A stretch of 64,000 nt of DNA. Origin: Colius striatus (Eukaryota; Chordata; Aves; Coliiformes; Coliidae). The notes under the pieces were generated by a model that saw only the letters and a program-made list of their open reading frames with translations, had not been told where the DNA came from and did not search any database. The translations under genes and the position numbers were made by a program. Positions 15,548-25,599 of the stretch are shown here, one piece after another; the stretch's first letter is position 1; every line of letters begins with the position of its first letter. Where the stretch lies: positions 41,323,594-41,387,593 of the forward strand of contig NC_084789.1 in the NCBI RefSeq assembly GCF_028858725.1. The letters run 5' to 3'.

Positions 15548-15553
15548 TTAATC
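15548..15553 (-). terminator. Polyadenylation signal ATTAAA of the acyltransferase gene
   Basis: ATTAAA on the minus strand, about 555 bases beyond the stop at 16107, with a downstream GU-rich stretch (CACACACACC on the plus strand, 15519-15530). It faces the FTSJ3 signal, so the two genes end about 600 bases apart without overlapping. Confidence 0.65.
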
Positions 15554-16106
15554 TCACACCCTCAGCATCAAGGACTCTCTTCCCATGTGGTAACATCCCC
15601 CAAGACCCCTCCCCACAACCCACCCCACCCTCTGTGCTCTGGAGCCCTCCCCAGAGCCAGCTGCAGCTTGCAGGAGCCCCTGGCAGAAGCCACCCAACAA
15701 GCCCATGGGTGAATCCCAGCATGAGGAACTGGTGCAGTGACCCCCCTCCCCAGCAGCCACCCAGGCTGCCAGGGTTTGCATCCCAGGGCCAGACACTGCT
15801 CCAGGTTCAGGGGAGACAGGCAGAACCCCAGGGAGGGGATGCACAGTCACAGCAAAAGGGTTTAGGGGCACTTTGCACTGTTTTAGGGTGCTGCTTGGGC
15901 CCCATCCTGCCTTGCCCTGCTTCCCCTTGCACCAGGGCACCCTCCTGCTCTCCCAGGTCTGGTGGGCACATCCAAGGTGGGGGGGAAACACAAAGGGACA
16001 GCATGGCCCAGCTTCTGGCTGTGGCACCTCCCTCATTTCCCCCAGGGGCTCAGTCCTTGTGCCTGGTGGCTGCTGGGGGCTGTGTGCTGCTTGGCCCTGG
16101 GGCTGC

Positions 16107-19100
16107 TCAGCGCTGCTGCCCAGCTCTGGCTGCACACAGCCCAGCCAGGGCATCAGCCATGGCCTGCCAAACAGCCTCTGTCAGCCCTGGCACATCCTTA
16201 GGGCTCAGGCCCTGGGTTTCCACCCTGGGGAGGACTCTGATGGTACATGTCCCTGCAGAGAGAAGGGAGAGGCTGGGCCTGCTGTTAGATGAACCCACCA
16301 CCAGCAGCAACAACCAGGTCTCCCCCTTCCCACCTCCATCAGCATCACTTGTGTGTCACTGAGACCTTCAAGCCCCAGGTGCCTCATCCCTCCCCCCAGC
16401 TCTGCCTCCTGCCACTGAGGCTTCTGAGCCATCACTTACCAGAGGTGAATTTCTTCTCCTTGGAGCTGAAGAAGTCCCAGTATGGAGAGATCACAACAGG
16501 GAAGATGGGAACCTGGAGGAGATGGAGGCTCAGGGCTGTCCCCCATACAGATTCATCCCCAAGTGGGACTCCAGCAGTCCCAGCCCAGCACTACCCCATG
16601 GCCTCAGCACCTCAGCTCTGTGTGTTTGGGATCCCTCCAGGTCTGGGCACTGCCCCAGCTCCCTGGGCAGCCTGGCACAGGGGCTGACACCCCTCTGAGG
16701 GAACCAGTTGTGCCTCAGCTCCAACCTCAACCCCCCCTGGGGCAACTCCAGCCCGTTGCCTCATGTCACTGGGGAGCAGAGGCTGACCCCCAGCTCCCTG
16801 CATCCTGCTGCCAGGGAGCTGCAGAGAGTGCTGCTGTGTGCCCTCAGCCCCCTGCTCTCCATGCCTTTACCTGAGCCTTCACAGCCAGGTGGAAAGCCCC
16901 ACGCTTGAAGGGCAGCATGGACCTGCTCTGGTTCCTCGTGCCCTCGGGGAAAATCCACACTCGGAGCTGGGAGAGAGGGGGAGACGTGAGCATGGAGCCT
17001 GCCCTGGCAGCTCTGTCAGCAGCCTGGCAGCTCTGGGAGCTCTGCTCAGCACCCTGGGAGCTGTGTGAGCTCTGCTCAGCACCCTGGCAGCTGTGTGAGC
17101 TCTGGTCAGCACCCTGGCAGCTGTGTGAGCACCCTGGGAGCTGTGTGAGCTCTGCCCAGCAACCTGGGAGCTGTGTGAGCTCTGCCCAGCACCCTGGGAG
17201 CTGTGTGAGCACCCTGGGAGCTGTGTGAGCTCTGCCCAGCACCCTGGCAGCTGTGTGAGCACCCTGGGAGCTGTGTGAGCTCTGCCCAGCAACCTGGGAG
17301 CTGTGTGAGCTCTGCCCAGCACCCTAGGAGCTGTGTGAGCACCCTGGCAGCTGTGTGAGCTCTGCCCAGCACCCTGGGAGCTGTGTGAGCAGCCTGGGAG
17401 CTGTGTGAGCTCTGCTCAGCACCCTGGCAGCTGTGTGAGCTCTGCCCAGCACCCTAGGAGCTGTGTGAGCACCCTGGGAGCTGTGTGAGCTCTGCCCAGC
17501 ACCCTGGGAGCTGTGTGAGCACCCTGGGAGCTGTGTGAGCTCTGCTCAGCACCCTGGCATCTGTGTGAGCACCCTGGGAGCTGTGTGAGCTCTGCCCAGC
17601 ACCCTAGGAGCTGTGTGAGCAGCCTGGGAGCTGTGTGAGCTCTGCTCAGCACCCTGGCAGCTGTGTGAGCTCTGCCCAGCACCCTGGGAGCTGTGTGAGC
17701 ACCCTGGGAGCTGTGTGAGCTCTGCCCAGCATCCTGGGAGCTGTGTGAGCACCCTGGGAGCTGTGTGAGCTCTGCCCAGCACCCTGGGAGCTGTGTGAGC
17801 TCTGCCCAGCACCCTGGGAGGTGTGTGAGCACCCTGGGAGCTGTGTGAGCTCTGCCCAGCACCCTGGGAGCTGTGTGAGCACCCTGGGAGCTGTGTGAGC
17901 TCTGCCCAGCACCCTGGGAGCTGTGTGAGCTCTGCCCAGCACCCTGGGAGGTGTGTGAGCACCCTGGGAGCTGTGTGAGCTCTGCCCAGCACCCTGGGAG
18001 CTGTGTGAGCTCTGCTCAGCATCCTGGGAGCTGTGTGAGCACCCTGGGAGCTGTGTGAGCTCTGCCCAGCACCCTGGGAGGTGTGTGAGCACCCTGGGAG
18101 CTGTGTGAGCTCTGCCCAGCACCCTGGGAGCTGTGTGAGCACCCTGGGAGCTGTGTGAGCTCTGCCCAACACCCTAGGAGCTGTGTGAGCACCCTGGGAG
18201 CTGTGTGAGCTCTGCTCAGCACCCTGGGAGCTGTGTGAGCAGCCTGGGAGCTGTGTGAGCTCTGCTCAGCACCCTGGGAGCTGTGTGAGCAGCCTGGGAG
18301 CTGTGTGAGCTCTGCTCAGCACCCTGGGAGCTGTGTGAGCACCCTGGGAGCTGTGTGAGCTCTGCCCAGCACCCTGGGAGCTGTGTGAGCTCTGCTCAGC
18401 ATCCTGGGAGCTGTGTGAGCACCCTGGGAGCTGTGTGAGCTCTGCCCAGCACCCTGGGAGCTGTGTGAGCACCCTGGGAGCTGTGTGAGCTCTGCCCAGC
18501 ACCCTGGGAGCTGTGTGAGCATCCTGGGGGCTGTGTGAGCTCTGCCCAGCACCCTGGGAGCTGTGTGAGCACCCTGGGAGCTGTGTGAGCTCTGCCCAGC
18601 ACCCTGGGAGCTGTGTGAGCACCCTGAGAGCTGTATGAGCTCTGCCCAGCACCTTGGGAGCTGTGTGAGCTCTGCCCAGCATCCTGGGGGCTATTTGAGC
18701 ACCCTGGGAGCTGTGTGAGCACCCTGGGAGCTGTGTGAGCTCTGCCCAGCATCCTGGGAGCTGTGTGAGCACCCTGGGAGCTGTGTGAGCACCCTGGGAG
18801 CTGTGTGAGCTCTGCCCAGCATCCTGGGAGCTGTGTGAGCACCCTGGGAGCTGTGTGAGCATCCTGGGAGCTGTGTGAGCTCTGCTCAGCACCCTGGCAG
18901 CTCTGTGAACTCTGCCCAGCACCCTGGGAGCTGTGTGAGCCCTGGCCCCCCTCCCAGCCCCAGCAGCCCTCACGTTGTCCCTCCTCAGGGCCGTGGCTGT
19001 GCGGGAGATGACGTCGATGGCGTCGTCTCGTCTGTGGCGGTCGATGAAGATGATGCCACTGAGCCAGCAGGCCCAGCCCACCGTGCCCATGTAGAGCAGC

Positions 19101-22100
19101 TCCTTCTTGGCAATGGGCACACAGCGCTCAGGAATGACCTCCACCATGCCTGGAAGGTGGATGGGAGAGGTGAGGATCCAACCCTGCCTGGCAGTACCCA
19201 GAAGCAAGCCAGCACGGGGCTGCAGGGAGCCAGCATCGTGTTCCATCCTCCCACAACACACCCAGAGCCCTGAGCAACATCCCAGCAGCATTTCTGGCTT
19301 ATTCCTGCCACAGGACCCTGGATTAATCCTGCTTCTGGATAAATCCTCCCCAGGGTGATCTTGGTCTACCCCTGCAGCACCCTAAAAGCTGCCTGTGCAT
19401 GGATGAGCCACCCCCCACACACACCCCCACCCCCCAAACCCTTCCTTGCACGTACCCAAGAGGTCAAGGGAAGCTTGGTGGTTGCAAACTATCACATAGG
19501 GCTCCTTGGTGTTGAGATGCTCAGAGCCCCACACCTGCATCTTGATGCCATAGAAGCGTTTGAGGGGCAGGATGGCAGCACGCAGGAGCCTAGGGCAGAG
19601 GAACACACGTGGGGAGCAGATCCAGAGCACTGGGGGAGTCTCCAGCCTTCCACTATCACTCAGTGCAAGATGGGCCAGCCCAGAGCTGCTCTGCACAAGC
19701 CAACAGGGTGTCCCAAGGTGGGTCTGTGTGGGCTGAGTGATGCTTTGCTTGCTTTCAGGCACAACTGGAGGCTGCGTGGCTCAGGGCTGACCTTGCCAGC
19801 ACACCCAGGCTGACACCAGCTGCTCCCTCCCTGTAGATGCTGCTGAAGAACAGGCAGCACAAGCTGGTGGCATTGAGAATGAAAGCCCATCTGCCTAGGG
19901 ATGATGGGAAAGCAAGAGATGGAATATCTGCCTGCAGGCAAGGTGCAAATCATCACATCCCAGTGAGGGCAAGTGCCACTGGTGAGATGAGCCTCCCCCT
20001 GAGGCTTCCCCATGGGCACAGCTGGGGCTGGGTGGGAGGGCTGGACACACAGACCCCAGGCTCTCAGAAGATGGGACACACAAAGGAACAGTCTTGAGAC
20101 AAAGAGGGCTCACAGGGAGGCAGATGTCTCCAGGGGTTGTCCAAAGCAGTGCAGGCACCAAGCTTTGGGCAGCAGCTGGAGGGGGAAGAGAAGCAGAGCA
20201 GAGGAAACCAACTCAGCTTCTATTCATCAGGGGACATCACAAAGAGCAGCTTCCCTGCAGTGGCAGGGAGAGACACAGAGTCATTTTGGGTGGAAAAAGG
20301 CTTTTAAGCTGCTGCAGCCCCAGCCCAGCACTACCCCATGGCCTCAGCACCTCAGCTCTGTGCCTTTGGGATCCCTCCAGGGCTGGGCACTGCCCCAGCT
20401 CCCTGGGCAGCCTGGCACAGGGCTCACACCCCTCTCAGGGAAACAGTTCTGCCTCAGCTCCAACCTCAACCTCCCCTGGGGCAGCCTGAGGTTGTTTTCT
20501 CTTGTCCTGTCACTTGGGAGCAGAGCCTGACCCCCAGCTCCCTGCAGAGTGCTCCTGTCTCCTCTCAACCTCTTCTTCTCCAGGCTACACAACCCCAGGT
20601 CCCTCAGCTGCTCCCCCATCAGATTTGCTCCCTAGAGCTTTCACCAGCAAAGAGATGGAGGTTCCATCTGTGCAGATGGGAAGGGGGAGCAAGGAGGAGT
20701 AAGTGGCAGCAGCCAGGGAGGGTTGGACAGGAAGGGTAAGGTCAGGATGGCAGAGCTGATGAAGGGTGATGCTCAGTATGAGAGGAATGGAGTGAGGATG
20801 GAGCAATGGGGATTGCAGCATCCCCAGAGTGCAGATAAAAAGCTGCCACGCTGCTGGGTGTTGAAATGCAGCACTCAGGCAACCCACAGCACCAAGAGAA
20901 CCTGGGCCAGGGTCTAGTGCTTGCTCACAGGGCAGGGGACAGGGAGGGATGAGAAACAGCTTAGGAGAAAGCAGAGGCAAACCCAGAGGAGGAGGAGACA
21001 TGGTGCACAGGAGACAGCAAGGGCTCAGCACCAGGGAGGGATGAGAAACAGCTTGGGAGGAGAGAGCAGAGGCAAACCCAGAGGAGGAGGAGGAGACATG
21101 GTGCACAGAGGGTAGCAGAAGCCCACCCCTCCTTTGGGAGCCACAGCCTCAGAGATGCCCATGTGTGCAGGGAAGCAAAACAACTGGTGCCAATGCCCTG
21201 GAGCCAGGATTAATGGCAGGGACAGGCTGCAAGCCGGAGGCTTGGGGATTTGGAGGCTGAGGAGGAGCTGGGCTGGGTGTGCTGCTCAGGAGGAGGAGGA
21301 GGAGGAGGAGGAGGAGGAGGCTGCCAGGTGCTGGTGGCAGGGTGAGTCACGGCCACGTCACGCCAGTGCCACCAGCTCTGAGTGGGGGATGCTTTTCCTT
21401 TCACCCTGATGTAATTAATCCCCTCCCTCCTGCTATGCTGCCACAGCCAGGAATCCAGCACCAGGGTTGCAACACCCTTCAAAGCCACCTCCTTCCTCTG
21501 GGGCTGCTGTGCTCTGGGCTGCCAGCACTCCCCTGAGCAGGGCCAGGGCTGCATCGTGCCCCACAGCTGCTGGCACCCAGCCATCCCACAGCCTGGCACC
21601 CAGCCATCCCAGAGCCTGGCACCCAGCCATCCCAGAGCCTGGCACCCAGCCATCCCAGAGCCTGCCAGTGGCTGCACTGCCAGGGAGGTGGCAACAGGCT
21701 GCATTTGCATCCTGCTGGTGGTTGTGCCTTCAAGCCTTTGCCAAAAGCCACCCAAGCTTTGCCTGTCACCCACCCAGCTGCTGACTTGCTGTGGCCAAGA
21801 GGGATCCCTCTCTGCTTCACCCTCCAGTCCTGAGCCAGCTGCTCACCTCCAGCAGCCTCCCTGGCCATGGCCAGCACCTCTTCCCCGTAGCACAAGATGC
21901 TGATGTCCCTTTGCATTGCCACATGGACAGAACCACAGCCCTGGCTGTGGCTGCAGGGCTCAAGCAGTGGCCAGCACAGAGCTGTGCCTATGCACCAGGC
22001 AACATGTGGATGACAAAGGCCCTCCCAGGCTAAAAGCCAGCAGAGCTGTCACCCACAGGAGGATCCCTGCTCTGGGCACCTCTCCTGGCACCACAGAGCA

Positions 22101-22565
22101 GCAGCAGCTTGTTCTGATCCACAACCATCACTAAGGCTCATCCCACATCCCTGCTGATCCCCAAACCTCCCCCTGCACACTCTCAGCTCCTCAACCAGGA
22201 GCTCCCCAGTTGCAGCCAAGGCTCCAGGAGCTCCCCAGTTGCAGGCAAAGCCCCAGGAGCTCCCCAGTTGCAGGCAAAGCCCCAGGAGCTCCCCAGTTGC
22301 AGGCAAAGCCCCAGGAGCTCCCCAGTTGCAGGCAAAGCCCAGGCATCTCCAGCCCAGAACACCCCCAGGGCCACACTCACCTCATGTTCTCCACAGAGCG
22401 ACCTCGAAAAGCCACCAAAGGGGCCAGGAGCGTGGCCATGGCCACCACCCAGCAGTTGAAGAAGGCCACCTTGCACAGGTAATGGAAGGTGGCATTGTAG
22501 CAGTAAAGCAGCAGGGCTGCCAAGGGAAGGAGGAGCAGCAGCCCTTGGAGGAGCAGCACGGCCAT
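16107..22565 (-). CDS. 1-acylglycerol-3-phosphate O-acyltransferase, AGPAT1/2 type
   Basis: Should convert lysophosphatidic acid plus acyl-CoA to phosphatidic acid in the ER membrane. Coding exons in order: 22381-22565, 19456-19589, 18974-19149, 16871-16966, 16440-16512, 16107-16252; 810 bases, 269 aa, all phases close. From memory human AGPAT2 is 278 and AGPAT1 283. A hydrophobic N-terminal anchor spans about residues 3-22. Acyltransferase motif I NHQASLD is at 98-104, motif [12 protein letters not shown] at 138-147, motif III FPEGTR at 171-176 and motif IV VPIFPVV at 198-204. All catalytic residues (H99, D104, E173, R176) are present. Residues such as ERCVPIAK and NGW/NCW-type spacing are nearer AGPAT1, but FPEGTRNQS and the tail match neither fully. 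Mammals have no AGPAT at this locus that I recall, so I leave the symbol blank. The start lies in GGCCATG context and a non-coding upstream exon is possible. Confidence 0.93.
16515..16870 (-). repeat. CR1 LINE fragment plus inverted duplicate of 13850-14262
   Basis: 16570-16868 is CR1 tail in minus orientation. 16515-16570 is unique sequence that matches 14205-14262 inverted. CR1 variants shared only with the 13850-14062 copy (GAGGCACAACTGGTTCCCTC and CCAAACACACAGAGCTGAGG) show that the two are one duplicated segment. Compared with that copy, about 195 bases (14005-14200) are absent here. Confidence 0.85.
17011..18940. repeat. 1.9-kb decamer-modular minisatellite in acyltransferase intron 3
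   Basis: The array consists of three 10-bp modules: A CTGTGTGAGC, B TCTGCCCAGC (or TCTGCTCAGC) and C ACCCTGGGAG. They are arranged as ABC (30 bp) or AC (20 bp) units in irregular order. Every module across about 193 decamers starts in the same 10-bp register; I see base changes but no indel. It fills the intron between coding exons 18974-19149 and 16871-16966. All three sense-strand frames lack stops. Confidence 0.96.
20285..20640 (-). repeat. CR1 LINE 3' fragment in acyltransferase intron 1
   Basis: Minus-oriented CR1 tail (CTGGGCAGCCTGGCACAGGG, CTTGTCCTGTCACTTGGGAG, CAACCTCTTCTTCTCCAGG). It is 5'-truncated. Confidence 0.85.
20935..21115. repeat. Tandem duplication (about 90 bp, two copies)
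   Basis: Two copies running from GAGGGATGAGAAACAGCTT to GAGGAGACATGGTGCACAG, at 20945-21010 and 21035-21110. They are near-identical, with small indels. Purine-rich. Confidence 0.85.
21288..21320. repeat. GAG/GGA trinucleotide run
   Basis: About 11 units of GGA in the acyltransferase intron 1 (GAGGAGGAGGAGGAGG). Simple repeat. Confidence 0.95.
21341..21425. promoter_or_regulatory. Candidate intronic regulatory cluster
   Basis: Non-repetitive block in acyltransferase intron 1 with an AP-1 type TGAGTCA, a CRE-like ACGTCACG and an AT-rich GATGTAATTAATC within 85 bases. This density stands out against the CTG/CAG-rich surroundings. Function is not shown. Confidence 0.25.
21572..21668. repeat. 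23-bp minisatellite, four copies
   Basis: CACCCAGCCATCCCAGAGCC followed by TGG is repeated four times in acyltransferase intron 1, with one base varying. Confidence 0.93.
22011..22191 (+). repeat. Direct duplicate, copy 1 (partner 22828-23021)
   Basis: This block, from TGACAAAGGCCCTCCCAGGC to CCCTGCACACTCTCAGCTCC, is repeated at about 90% identity on the other side of coding exon 1. It is not CR1. Confidence 0.9.
22192..22350. repeat. 29-bp minisatellite, five copies
   Basis: AGGAGCTCCCCAGTTGCAGG followed by CAAAGCCCC is repeated about five times just inside intron 1 of the acyltransferase gene, next to the exon-1 donor. Confidence 0.95.
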
Positions 22566-22827
22566 GTGTGGCAGCAGGAGGGTGCTGAGGAGCTCAGCCT
22601 ACAGCCCAGGGAGCAGAGGGAGTGACAGGGGGATGCTGAGAGCGTGGCAGGGCAATGGGCTGGCTGAGCAGAGCAGAGTGTGGGTGGTTGGGGCTGGCCC
22701 AGGGGAAGCTGCTGTGTGCATGTCACCCTGAGGATGGGCTGGCTCAGGCAGCAGCCAGGCTGCCCCACCAAAGGGTAGAGAGGGGTGATGAGTCAATGGC
22801 AGGGACCCTGAGTCACCCTGTCACTGC

Positions 22828-23021
22828 TGACAAGGGCCCTCCCAGGCTAAAAGCCAGCAGAGCTGTCACCCACAGGAGGATCCCTGCTCTGGGCACCTCT
22901 CCTGGCATCACAGAGCCTGAGCCTGGGGTGGCAGCAGCTGGTTCTGATCCACAGCCATCACTAAGGCTCATCCCAGACCTCTGCTGATCCCCAAACCTCC
23001 CCCTGCACACTGTCAGCTCCT
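22828..23021 (+). repeat. Direct duplicate, copy 2 (partner 22011-22191)
   Basis: Same orientation as copy 1 and 817 bases away, upstream of the acyltransferase start codon. It carries an extra 13 bases or so (CTGAGCCTGGGGT). It lies where the promoter or 5' leader should be. Confidence 0.9.
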
Positions 23022-23139
23022 TGCACAGGAGCTCCCTGCCAGCACTGCCCAGTAGCCCCCAGTCTGGGCTGCAGGAGCCCCTCTGCCCTTCCCCTGCCAT
23101 CTGTCCCCAGGGTGCAGGTGATGCCATGGGGGTGTGTGC

Positions 23140-23572
23140 CCTGCCAGCCCCATGCTGAGGGCAATGCCAAGGGCAATGCCAGCCCTGCGTGCAATGCAGC
23201 TCCATGCTGAGGGCAGTGCAAAGGGCAATGCCAAGGGCAATGCCAGCCCTGAGGGCAATGCAGCTCCATGCTGAGGGCAATGTCAAGGGCAATGCCAGCC
23301 CTGAGTGCAATGCAGCTCCATGCTGAGGGCAATGCAAAGGGCAATGCCAGCCCTGAGCTGAGGGCAATGCAGCCTCATGCTGAGGGCAATGCCAGCTCCA
23401 TGCTGAGGGCAGTGCCAGCCCTGTGCTGAGGGTAATGCAAAGGGCAATGCCAGCTCTGAGCTGAGTGCAGTGCAGCTCCATGCTGAGGGCAATGCCAGCT
23501 CCATGCTGTGGGCAATGCCAGCTCCATGCTGAGGGCAATGCCAGCCCCATGCTGAGGGCAATGCCAGCCTCA
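23140..23572. repeat. GAGGGCAATGCCAGC minisatellite
   Basis: Degenerate tandem array of about 20-24-bp units (CATGCTGAGGGCAATGCCAGC with variants AAGGGCAATGCC and CTCCATGCTGAGG), upstream of the acyltransferase gene. Minus-strand readings (HCPQHGAGIALSM...) are repeat artefacts. Confidence 0.93.
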
Positions 23573-23584
23573 TGCCCCACTTGG

Positions 23585-25599
23585 CAGCCAGGGGCTGCAT
23601 TGCATGAGGTGTTTACAGGGCTGCAATTAGCACCCACAGGCCTCTAATTAGGCTCCCCTTCCGCTCTGCTGCTTCCACACTGGGCACACAGGCTGGGGGC
23701 CAGCCCTGGGCTGCCCTTTTGGGAGCTCTGAGCTTGCTTTGCCAAAGCAAGTGCTTGTCATGGCAGAGAGCATCCCTTTCCCTCCACTCTTCCTCCCTGG
23801 CCCTGCTCCACGTGGCTGCAGGTGCCTCTGGCTTCAGTGGCTGCCTGATGCTCTCCAGCTGTCCCAGTTCCACCAGTGTGACCCCAGCAAAGGCTCCAGG
23901 GTTTCTTTTCCCCTGAGAAGCAACTCAAAGCAGCAGGCAGCTGCTCCCTCAACACCCTCCTTCCCCCAGCAGTGGGATGGGGAAGGAGAATCAGGGGAAA
24001 GAAATGTCAGGCTCGTGGGTTGGGATGGGAACAGTTTCACAACTGCACTGGGAGAGCATCATCAGGCCATGAATCACAAAGCACAGCAGCAGCATTGCAA
24101 GGAGAAGCAAGAACACAGCAAGAGGGAGGGGAGGAGAGCCAAGGGATGCCCCAGTGCAGCCCCTGCCTGATGCCTGGGCTGTGGTTTCCCCTCCCCAGCA
24201 CTTTTCCCCCCTCCCAGTTGATGGGCTGTGGGGTGGCATAGATCCTTGGTTAGATGATGTCAGCTGTCCTGGCCATGCATCCCATGTCCCCCCTCACTGG
24301 CAGGGCAGGGCAAGCTGGGCAGTGCTTCCCTTGGGCAGCAAATCCCAACAGCAGCCTGTGAGCAACATGATTCTCACCCCCAAAAGCCAAAGCCCAGCTG
24401 CTAGGGAAGGGAATTCACTGTATCCCAGCCCAAAGCAGGGCAGTGATGCAATGCCCATTGCTCCATCCTCCCATTCCTCTCGTTATTCTCATATTCAGGC
24501 TAAGCTTGGGCCACATCTGGAGCTCAACCTCCCTGCCCACCCCATGCCAGCTCACTCCTCCTCCTCTTTCTGGCTGTGGAAACCTTTGTGCACCAGCCTG
24601 CTTTGGCACCAAGGTCAGCTTTGCTGGGGGATGCTCTCCTTCCCTGCTGCTGGGCTTCTCCCACAGGCAGAGCTGCTTTCCAACAGGACTGTGCCCCCTC
24701 CACGTTTGGGAGCTTCTCCTCCAGCTTCAGGCTGAGTTTTGCTGCAGGGGAGAGATGTGCCTGTGCCAGAGCACAGCTTGGTGCTGAGCTCAGGGAGGAT
24801 AAACCTTTCCATTGGGAGCCCAGGGGAGAGCCAGGGCAGTGTCCCAGGAGGGGATTGAAGGTGCTGTTGCTTGGGTACCAACATGCTCTGAGCTCCAGCA
24901 GCCCTGAAGTCTCCTGCCAGCAGCTCTGCTTGTGAAGCTGGGATCAGAGCAAGGCTGTTGCCCCTAAGTGAGGCTGGAGAGGTGGCAGAGGCAGCCCATT
25001 CTGCCTCCCAGCAGCTTCTCCACACACCCCCCAATCCAGGGCTGCAGGAGGCTCATCCCCCCCAACACCACACAGCCTGGAGAGAGCTCTGCATCCAGGC
25101 TGCTTAATTACAGAGGCTTCATTAGTGACAGCAGGACACTTTCTTAACAAAGCCAATTAATGACAGGCTGCTTGGAGATCTGAAAGGGCCTGATGAAGAC
25201 CAGGACCATGTGGGCTGCCATCACTCCCCTCCCTCCCCTCACACAAGCTCGTGGGGACACAGAGCAGCTGGTGCCATGGTAGAGACACATGTGCCAGGGC
25301 TGGGCTGGCACAGCAAGTGTGCCAGGGATGTGCCCTGTGCAGAGCATGGAGAGGAAGCCTGTCCCTGCTGGGGCTCACACTGGTCACCTGGGGTTTGGTG
25401 CCAGGCTGACACCCTGAGCCTTGGAGAGGGTTGTTGTGGGGAGGAGGTAAATGCACCCAGCAACATGCACTGAGGGCATGAAGCTTCCTCTCCATGGAAG
25501 GCTGGGGATTGTGCAGCACCACTGCTCAGCACCCTCAGGATCATGCTGGGCTCCAGGGCTGGGATGTGCAGGAGGGATCTGTGTTGGGCCAAGTGGAGC
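23585..25599. other. Intergenic: acyltransferase 5' side to PRR29 3' end
   Basis: I recognise no exon here. Two short AT-richer islands stand out. One at 23590-23665 has TGTTTACA and TCTAATTAGG; the other at 25090-25180 has GCTTAATTACAG and CCAATTAATGACAGG. They resemble homeodomain/forkhead sites and may be conserved elements, but nothing in the sequence proves it. Confidence 0.35.

Noticed and set aside
17106-18940. CRISPR-like array (30-bp repeats)
   Set aside because: There are no unique spacers. It is a head-to-tail minisatellite of 10-bp modules in a eukaryotic intron.
22813-23637. His/Cys/Pro-rich minus-strand frames
   Set aside because: Translations of the GAGGGCAATGCC minisatellite.
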